Position numbers and translations under genes: made by a program
Shown: positions 5,954-8,720 of the stretch, in pieces
Numbering within the stretch: the first letter of the stretch is position 1
Layout: every line of letters begins with the position of its first letter
Notes under the pieces: generated by a model
What the model saw: only the letters and a program-made list of their open reading frames with translations
Told to the model about the DNA's origin: nothing
Database searches by the model: none
Source of the DNA: Firmicutes bacterium CAG:124
GTDB taxonomy: Bacteria > Bacillota > Clostridia > Oscillospirales > Oscillospiraceae
NCBI GenBank assembly: GCA_000432135.1
Contig: HF990551.1
Coordinates: forward strand, 10,008 to 18,727
Length of the DNA: 8,720 nucleotides
Direction of reading: 5' to 3'

Positions 5954-7217
5954 TAAAGTCAGAATCTCGGTCAAGGCCGGTGCGGGCGGCAACGGCGCAG
6001 TGGCCTTCCACCGGGAAAAATACGTTGCCGCAGGCGGCCCGGACGGCGGCGACGGCGGCAACGGCGGCTCCATCGTCCTGCGCGTCGATGATAACCTGTC
6101 CACGCTGATGGACTTCCGCTACAAGCGCAAATATACCGCGCCGAACGGCGAGAACGGACAGGGCAAGCGCTGCCGCGGCAAAAATGGCGAAAACCTGATC
6201 ATCAAGGTGCCCAGAGGCACCGTCGTGCGCGATCTGGCCACGAACGAGATCATCAAGGATATGTCCGATTCCGCCGATTTCGTCCTCTGCAAGGGAGGCC
6301 GGGGCGGCTGGGGCAACCAGCACTTCGCAACGCCGACCCGGCAGGTGCCGCGTTTTGCCAAGGCAGGCCTCCCCGGCGAGGAGCACGACGTCATTCTGGA
6401 ACTCAAGCTGCTGGCCGACGTGGGCCTTGTCGGCTTCCCGAACGTCGGCAAGTCGACGCTTCTGTCCGTCACCTCCAACGCGCATCCGAAGATCGCAAAC
6501 TACCACTTCACCACGCTCTATCCGAATCTCGGCGTGATCTACGTCGCCGACGGCGTTTCGTTCGTCATGGCCGATATCCCCGGTATCATCGAGGGTGCGG
6601 CGGACGGCGTCGGCCTCGGTCATGATTTCCTGCGCCATATCGACCGCTGCCGCCTGCTCGTCCACATCGTCGACGTCTCCGGCAGCGAGGATCGCGACCC
6701 GGTCGATGATTTTGAAAAGATCAACGAAGAACTGCGGCAGTATTCGCCTGAGCTTGCCGAGCGGCCGATGCTCGTCGCGGCCAACAAGGTCGATCTTCTG
6801 CCGCCGGACAGCGATAATCTCGAACGCCTCCGTGCCCACGTCGAGGCCAAGGGGTATGAATTCTACACCATCTGCGCCGCCACGACGCAGGGCACGCGCG
6901 AGCTGATGAAGACCATCGCAGGCAAGCTTGCCGCGCTCCCGCCCGTCACGATCTACGAGCCGGAGTACGTCAAGCCTCTGGCCGAGGCGGGCGACGCGGA
7001 CGAATTGCAGATCGAGCGCTACGACGATCTGTGGGTCGTGTCCGGCAAGTGGCTCCAGAAGCTTCTGAACGATATCAACTTCGACGATTACGAGTCCCGT
7101 ATGTACTTCGACCGCCAGCTGCGCAAAAGCGGCCTGTTCGACCGCCTGGAGGAGCAGGGCATCGAGGACGGCGACACCGTCAGCATCTACGATTTTGAAT
7201 TCGACTACACGAAATAA
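5943..7217 (+). CDS. obgE: GTPase Obg (ObgE/CgtA)
   Basis: Obg is an essential GTPase that binds the 50S subunit during late assembly and links GTP/ppGpp status to growth and, in spore formers, to sporulation. The 424-aa protein has the glycine-rich Obg domain (1 to about 158; GGPDGGDGGNGG at 31-42). The G domain shows G1 GFPNVGKST (164-172), switch residues FTTLYPN (189-195), G3 DIPG (211-214) and G4 NKVD (281-284). A C-terminal OCT domain follows from about 350, typical of Gram-positive Obg. The start has GAGGAGG just upstream. The usual rplU-prp-rpmA-obg order is interrupted by a terminator and the broken gene, and no clear dedicated promoter is visible, so expression may rely on readthrough. 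Confidence 0.98.
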   Translation: MFIDKVRISVKAGAGGNGAVAFHREKYVAAGGPDGGDGGNGGSIVLRVDDNLSTLMDFRYKRKYTAPNGENGQGKRCRGKNGENLIIKVPRGTVVRDLATNEIIKDMSDSADFVLCKGGRGGWGNQHFATPTRQVPRFAKAGLPGEEHDVILELKLLADVGLVGFPNVGKSTLLSVTSNAHPKIANYHFTTLYPNLGVIYVADGVSFVMADIPGIIEGAADGVGLGHDFLRHIDRCRLLVHIVDVSGSEDRDPVDDFEKINEELRQYSPELAERPMLVAANKVDLLPPDSDNLERLRAHVEAKGYEFYTICAATTQGTRELMKTIAGKLAALPPVTIYEPEYVKPLAEAGDADELQIERYDDLWVVSGKWLQKLLNDINFDDYESRMYFDRQLRKSGLFDRLEEQGIEDGDTVSIYDFEFDYTK

Positions 7218-7219
7218 AC

Positions 7220-7258
7220 AAACAAAAACCCGCAGCCTTCGGCTGCGGGCCTTTGTTT
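7220..7258 (+). terminator. Intrinsic terminator after obgE
   Basis: A 9-bp GC stem (7229-7237 with 7241-7249) with a TTC loop sits inside a second 7-bp stem, AAACAAA/TTTGTTT (7220-7226 with 7252-7258). The 3' arm of the outer stem doubles as a modest T-run. It starts 3 nt after the obgE stop. Confidence 0.85.
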
Positions 7259-7423
7259 GAAGAAAGAAAAGAAAAAGAGAAGAAAGAGAGGATTGGGTAA
7301 ATCCTTGATTAAGAGTATACGGGCAAATCGTGTCCGAACTGTGAACGGCAGGAAAAGGAATTGTGAACATTTCACCGCCGCCCTGTATTTTCACGGAAAA
7401 AATAAAAAAACGAAAATCACCAC
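7259..7423. other. Gene-free spacer between obgE and tRNA-Thr
   Basis: No gene is supported here. From 5' to 3' it holds a 34-nt uninterrupted purine run (7259-7292) and a hairpin AGGATT/AATCCT (7289-7294 with 7300-7305). TGTGAAC is directly repeated 22 nt apart (7340-7346 and 7362-7368). The second copy overlaps the inverted repeat GTGAA-CAT-TTCAC (7363-7375). An A-rich stretch follows at about 7396-7416, upstream of the tRNA promoter. The repeats could be a regulator site or simple chance. Confidence 0.5.
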
Positions 7424-7451
7424 TTGACAAATCCCGACTTTATGCTATAAT
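7424..7451 (+). promoter_or_regulatory. Consensus promoter for tRNA-Thr
   Basis: A perfect TTGACA (7424-7429) and a perfect TATAAT (7446-7451) have a 16-nt spacer, with TGC before the -10 as an extended -10. Transcription should start near 7458. The short 5' leader contains a hairpin CTCTT-GAGA-AAGAG (7461-7474) with a GNRA loop, 4 nt before the mature tRNA end. Confidence 0.92.
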
Positions 7452-7478
7452 AACGGAGCGCTCTTGAGAAAGAGACTT

Positions 7479-7554
7479 GCTGCTGTAGCTCAGTCGGTAG
7501 AGCGCGTCATTGGTAATGACGAGGTCGGCAGTTCGAATCTGCCCAGCAGCTCCA
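7479..7554 (+). tRNA. tRNA-Thr (anticodon GGU)
   Basis: The 76 nt fold into a complete cloverleaf. The acceptor stem is GCTGCTG/CAGCAGC with no mismatch. The D stem is GCTC/GAGC, the anticodon stem CGTCA/TGACG has loop TTGGTAA (anticodon GGT), and the T arm GGCAG/CTGCC has loop TTCGAAT. The discriminator is T and the CCA tail is encoded at 7552-7554. It reads ACC and ACU threonine codons. tRNA genes are frequent integration sites, which matters given the sequence that follows. Confidence 0.97.
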
Positions 7555-7572
7555 TAAAGAATTACCGGTATA

Positions 7573-7601
7573 GATGCGTCTGGCGCAAAGCCAGGCGCAT
7601 C
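7573..7601 (+). repeat. 12-bp hairpin directly after tRNA-Thr
   Basis: Arms 7573-7584 and 7590-7601 pair over 12 bp with a single G-U pair and a GCAAA loop. No T-run follows, so it is not a terminator on its own. It could stabilise the tRNA precursor 3' trailer or guide its processing. Confidence 0.6.
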
Positions 7602-7608
7602 AACCGTT

Positions 7609-7641
7609 TCCGGGCTTTTTCGAGCCCGGATTTCTTCTTTT
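7609..7641 (+). terminator. Terminator of the tRNA-Thr transcript
   Basis: An 8-bp stem, TCCGGGCT/AGCCCGGA (7609-7616 with 7623-7630), has a 6-nt loop. It is followed by the T-rich stretch tttcttctttt (7631-7641), broken by two C residues. It should end most tRNA transcripts, with some readthrough possible. Confidence 0.8.
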
Positions 7642-7657
7642 GAACCATAGATTTTTA

Positions 7658-7727
7658 TGGAGGTTTCGGAGCAACTGACCGGATTTGAACTGGAGGATCT
7701 CATGTCCTGGACAGTTTCCAACCTCCA
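7658..7727 (+). repeat. Long imperfect hairpin containing a hidden ribosome binding site
   Basis: Outer arms TGGAGGTT/AACCTCCA (7658-7665 with 7720-7727) pair over 8 bp. They continue after small bulges with GGA/TCC (7668-7670 with 7717-7719) and AACTG/CAGTT (7673-7677 with 7712-7716). The tip has AGGAT/GTCCT (7694-7698 with 7704-7708). This tip holds a GGAGG and an ATG start (7702) in a stem or loop. Its size is tRNA-like (about 70 nt), but it lacks a proper T arm next to the acceptor and is not a tRNA. Confidence 0.55.
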
Positions 7728-7827
7728 GCGCCCTTTTAGAGAGGACTTTTCTCTCGAAAAAAGCGGCATCATCGCAGAAAAAGTATCACAAATATTTGGG
7801 CGTCGTTTTGTCGGCTTTGACAGCTGA
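7702..7827 (+). CDS. Small ORF (41 aa, or 56 aa from ATG 7657), possible leader peptide
   Basis: The frame is open from after TAG 7648-7650 to TGA 7825-7827. The ATG at 7702 has an excellent GGAGG at 7692-7696 and gives a 41-aa product starting MSWTVSNLQRPF and ending IFGRRFVGFDS. The ATG at 7657 would add 15 residues (MEVSEQLTGFELEDL) but has no ribosome binding site. Amino acid usage looks protein-like and basic near the end. I do not recognise the product. Its last codons form the 5' arm of helices in the downstream leader, and its middle codons hold one arm of a 16-bp inverted repeat. Translation could therefore affect folding. It may instead be a remnant of a longer gene, or untranslated. 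Confidence 0.4.
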   Translation: MSWTVSNLQRPFREDFSLEKSGIIAEKVSQIFGRRFVGFDS

Positions 7828-7866
7828 AAAAGCGGCGCCCTTTTTCAATTTCTAAAAGGGCGCTGG
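7725..7866 (+). repeat. Perfect 16-bp inverted repeat with an alternative local partner
   Basis: The arm 7725-7740 is an exact reverse complement of 7851-7866. The 3' arm can also pair with 7835-7844, which repeats the GCGCCCTTTT part of the first arm, forming a 10-bp local hairpin with a 9-nt loop. The two pairings exclude each other. No target-site duplication is evident at the outer edges. Confidence 0.75.
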
Positions 7867-7885
7867 CTGCAGCGTCTGAAACGAC
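7802..7885 (+). ncRNA. Candidate structured leader RNA upstream of the 7940 gene
   Basis: Nested and mutually compatible helices can be drawn. P1 is GTCGTTT/AAACGAC (7802-7808 with 7879-7885). P2 is TGTC/GACA (7809-7812 with 7819-7822). P3 is GCTG/CAGC (7823-7826 with 7870-7873). P4 is the 10-bp hairpin 7835-7844 with 7854-7863, with a few extra pairs at its base. P1 ends exactly where the terminator hairpin begins. This is hand folding; I do not recognise a named RNA family. Confidence 0.45.
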
Positions 7886-7919
7886 AGGCTGGAGAAGACC
7901 TCTCCGGCCTTATTTTTTT
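7886..7919 (+). terminator. Intrinsic terminator just upstream of the 7940 gene (possible attenuator)
   Basis: A 10-bp stem (7886-7895 with 7901-7910, one G-U pair) with an AGACC loop is followed by TA and seven T residues. It lies only 5 nt before the AGGAGG of the next gene, and no promoter is visible between them. It therefore stands between any upstream promoter and that gene, as in transcription attenuation. Confidence 0.85.
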
Positions 7920-7939
7920 ACAACAGGAGGATCGCTCAC

Positions 7940-8632
7940 ATGGACACCCAAAACACAAGCCGTCAGCTTCGCTACCTTGAAGAGGTCCGTATTCCCCTGC
8001 ACCGTGCAGGCTTTGGAACCCTGCCGGTGGAGGGAGAGCAGTTGCCTGTCCTTTGGAACGGCGCACCCCTCTGCCGCATCACCGGCAAGGGCAGTGTGTT
8101 CTATCGTCGGGAGGACGCGGACACGCCCCAGGCAGAGGATGCCCTATATCGCGTCGAGGACATCGCCGCGAAGACGCTGGAGTATATGGCCGCTATGGAA
8201 ACCGCTCCGCAGCTCAAAGCCAGTGGACTGGATGGCGACTACCGCATCCTCGCTGACTTTGGCGCCACGGTGCTGGCAGGTACTCCAAGCAAATACGGCG
8301 TTCAATTCGTCACATGGGATTGGGACTATGACCGCACGGGCGTGGTACACGGGCACTATTTCATGGAGAACTACGATGCCGCCAAGCAGGATTTCGCCAC
8401 ACGCTCCGGGCTTATCCCAAAGGAACAGCTTTTCAGCCCGGAGCAGCTGACTGAGATATTCCGCTGCTGCGCCGATTCCGTGGATGAGGACTTCTTTGAG
8501 CTGACGGATATGCAGGAAGAAATGATCCGCGGAATCCAGCAGCAGATCAGGGTGTGCGTGCCGGATCTGGACGAGCGCGTCCGTCAGCAGGAGGAAGCAT
8601 TGGAACGAGCCTCGCAGGAGCAGACAATGTAA
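7940..8632 (+). CDS. Hypothetical protein of the kind found in clostridial conjugative elements
   Basis: The 230-aa product is soluble, acidic overall, and has no signal peptide or membrane segment. The start has AGGAGG at 7925-7930, 9 nt from ATG. The N-terminal half (residues 1-60) is followed by a segment rich in aromatic residues around TWDWDYDRTGVVHGHYF. The C-terminal 40 residues are Glu/Gln-rich and probably helical. Sequences of this type recur as accessory proteins of unknown function in integrative and conjugative elements of gut Clostridia; this is from memory, not a search. The gene sits behind a terminator/attenuator and is followed by its own terminator, so it may be a single-gene transcript. 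Its function is unknown to me. Confidence 0.88.
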   Translation: MDTQNTSRQLRYLEEVRIPLHRAGFGTLPVEGEQLPVLWNGAPLCRITGKGSVFYRREDADTPQAEDALYRVEDIAAKTLEYMAAMETAPQLKASGLDGDYRILADFGATVLAGTPSKYGVQFVTWDWDYDRTGVVHGHYFMENYDAAKQDFATRSGLIPKEQLFSPEQLTEIFRCCADSVDEDFFELTDMQEEMIRGIQQQIRVCVPDLDERVRQQEEALERASQEQTM

Positions 8633-8646
8633 TAGCAGCATGGCAT

Positions 8647-8684
8647 GGGCCGGAGTTTTAGCAATAAGACTCCGGCCCTTTTTT
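8647..8684 (+). terminator. Strong intrinsic terminator after the 7940 gene
   Basis: A perfect 10-bp stem, GGGCCGGAGT/ACTCCGGCCC (8647-8656 with 8669-8678), can extend inward by three more pairs. It is followed by six T residues, an A and four more T residues. Confidence 0.93.
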
Positions 8685-8705
8685 ATTTTCAAAAAAGGAG
8701 TGGAT

Positions 8706-8720
8706 TTGCTTGACGCGATA
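8706..8720 (+). CDS. Possible start of a further gene, cut by the window end
   Basis: AAGGAG at 8695-8700 is followed by TTG codons at 8706 (5 nt spacing; MLDAI) and at 8710 (9 nt spacing). No ATG is available in the 20 nt that remain. Only the ribosome binding site supports this call, and the product cannot be guessed from five codons. Confidence 0.35.

Noticed and set aside
7362..7378. Rex operator upstream of tRNA-Thr
   Set aside because: The half sites TTGTGAA and TTCAC are separated by 3 nt instead of 4, and the right half lacks the final AA. No redox gene is adjacent.
5484..7430. A 648-codon open frame on the minus strand opposite obgE
   Set aside because: It is the shadow of a GC-rich, strongly biased coding gene. 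It has no family motifs and crosses the obgE terminator and the obgE start.
7658..7727. A tRNA-like element with a perfect acceptor-like stem, on either strand
   Set aside because: The GTTCAAATC motif on the minus strand is about 20 nt too far from the acceptor arm. The T stem pairs poorly and no convincing D or anticodon arm can be drawn.
7440..7772. Minus-strand ORF of 110 codons across tRNA-Thr
   Set aside because: It includes the GQIRTADLVITNDALYRLSY stretch, a well-known spurious translation of the reverse strand of a tRNA gene.
7817..7849. TTGACA at 7817-7822 as promoter for the 7940 gene
   Set aside because: The nearest -10-like sequence (TTCAAT at 7844) is 21 nt away and poor, and the element lies upstream of a strong terminator.
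7725..7866. Miniature transposable element bounded by the 16-bp inverted repeat
   Set aside because: No target-site duplication flanks it, and the repeat has an internal alternative partner. This fits RNA structure better than a transposon end.
7802..7919. Retron-type ncRNA
   Set aside because: Inverted repeats flank the region, but the downstream gene has no reverse transcriptase motifs and no second effector gene is seen.

Overview
The window looks like chromosome from a GC-rich, spore-forming member of the Clostridia, in the style of the Oscillospiraceae/Ruminococcaceae. Four things point there. There is a CwlD-type cortex amidase. L27 carries the Firmicutes N-terminal extension, and its dedicated protease Prp is encoded beside it. 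A candidate L21 leader RNA precedes rplU. Shine-Dalgarno sites are strong and purine-rich. The genus is inferred, not shown. All confident genes are on the plus strand.

Left part (1-4239): the 3' end of an NlpC/P60 peptidoglycan hydrolase, then an AlkZ-like winged-helix DNA glycosylase candidate. Next comes a cwlD-radA pair overlapping by 11 nt behind an extended -10 promoter, followed closely by an HD-domain phosphohydrolase. Cell-wall, sporulation and DNA-repair functions are mixed here.

Middle part (4240-7258): a consensus promoter and an L21-type leader drive rplU-prp-rpmA. This is the classic cassette in which Prp trims the L27 extension encoded immediately downstream. A strong terminator follows. 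Then comes a small gene broken by a frameshift, which appears related to ADP-ribosyltransferase-like proteins. It overlaps the start of obgE, which ends in another terminator.

Right part (7259-8720): a purine-rich AT-richer spacer, a consensus promoter, and tRNA-Thr(GGU) with an encoded CCA and a terminator. The 385 nt after the tRNA hold no confident gene. They are dense in inverted repeats: a long hairpin, a perfect 16-bp inverted repeat whose 3' arm can also pair locally, a compact multi-helix fold, and an intrinsic terminator just upstream of the next gene's ribosome binding site. A 41- or 56-codon ORF runs through the first half. This looks like a structured, possibly attenuating leader. 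It precedes a 230-aa protein that resembles cargo of clostridial integrative and conjugative elements, so the window may enter a mobile element next to the tRNA. This stretch is the part least explained by known features.
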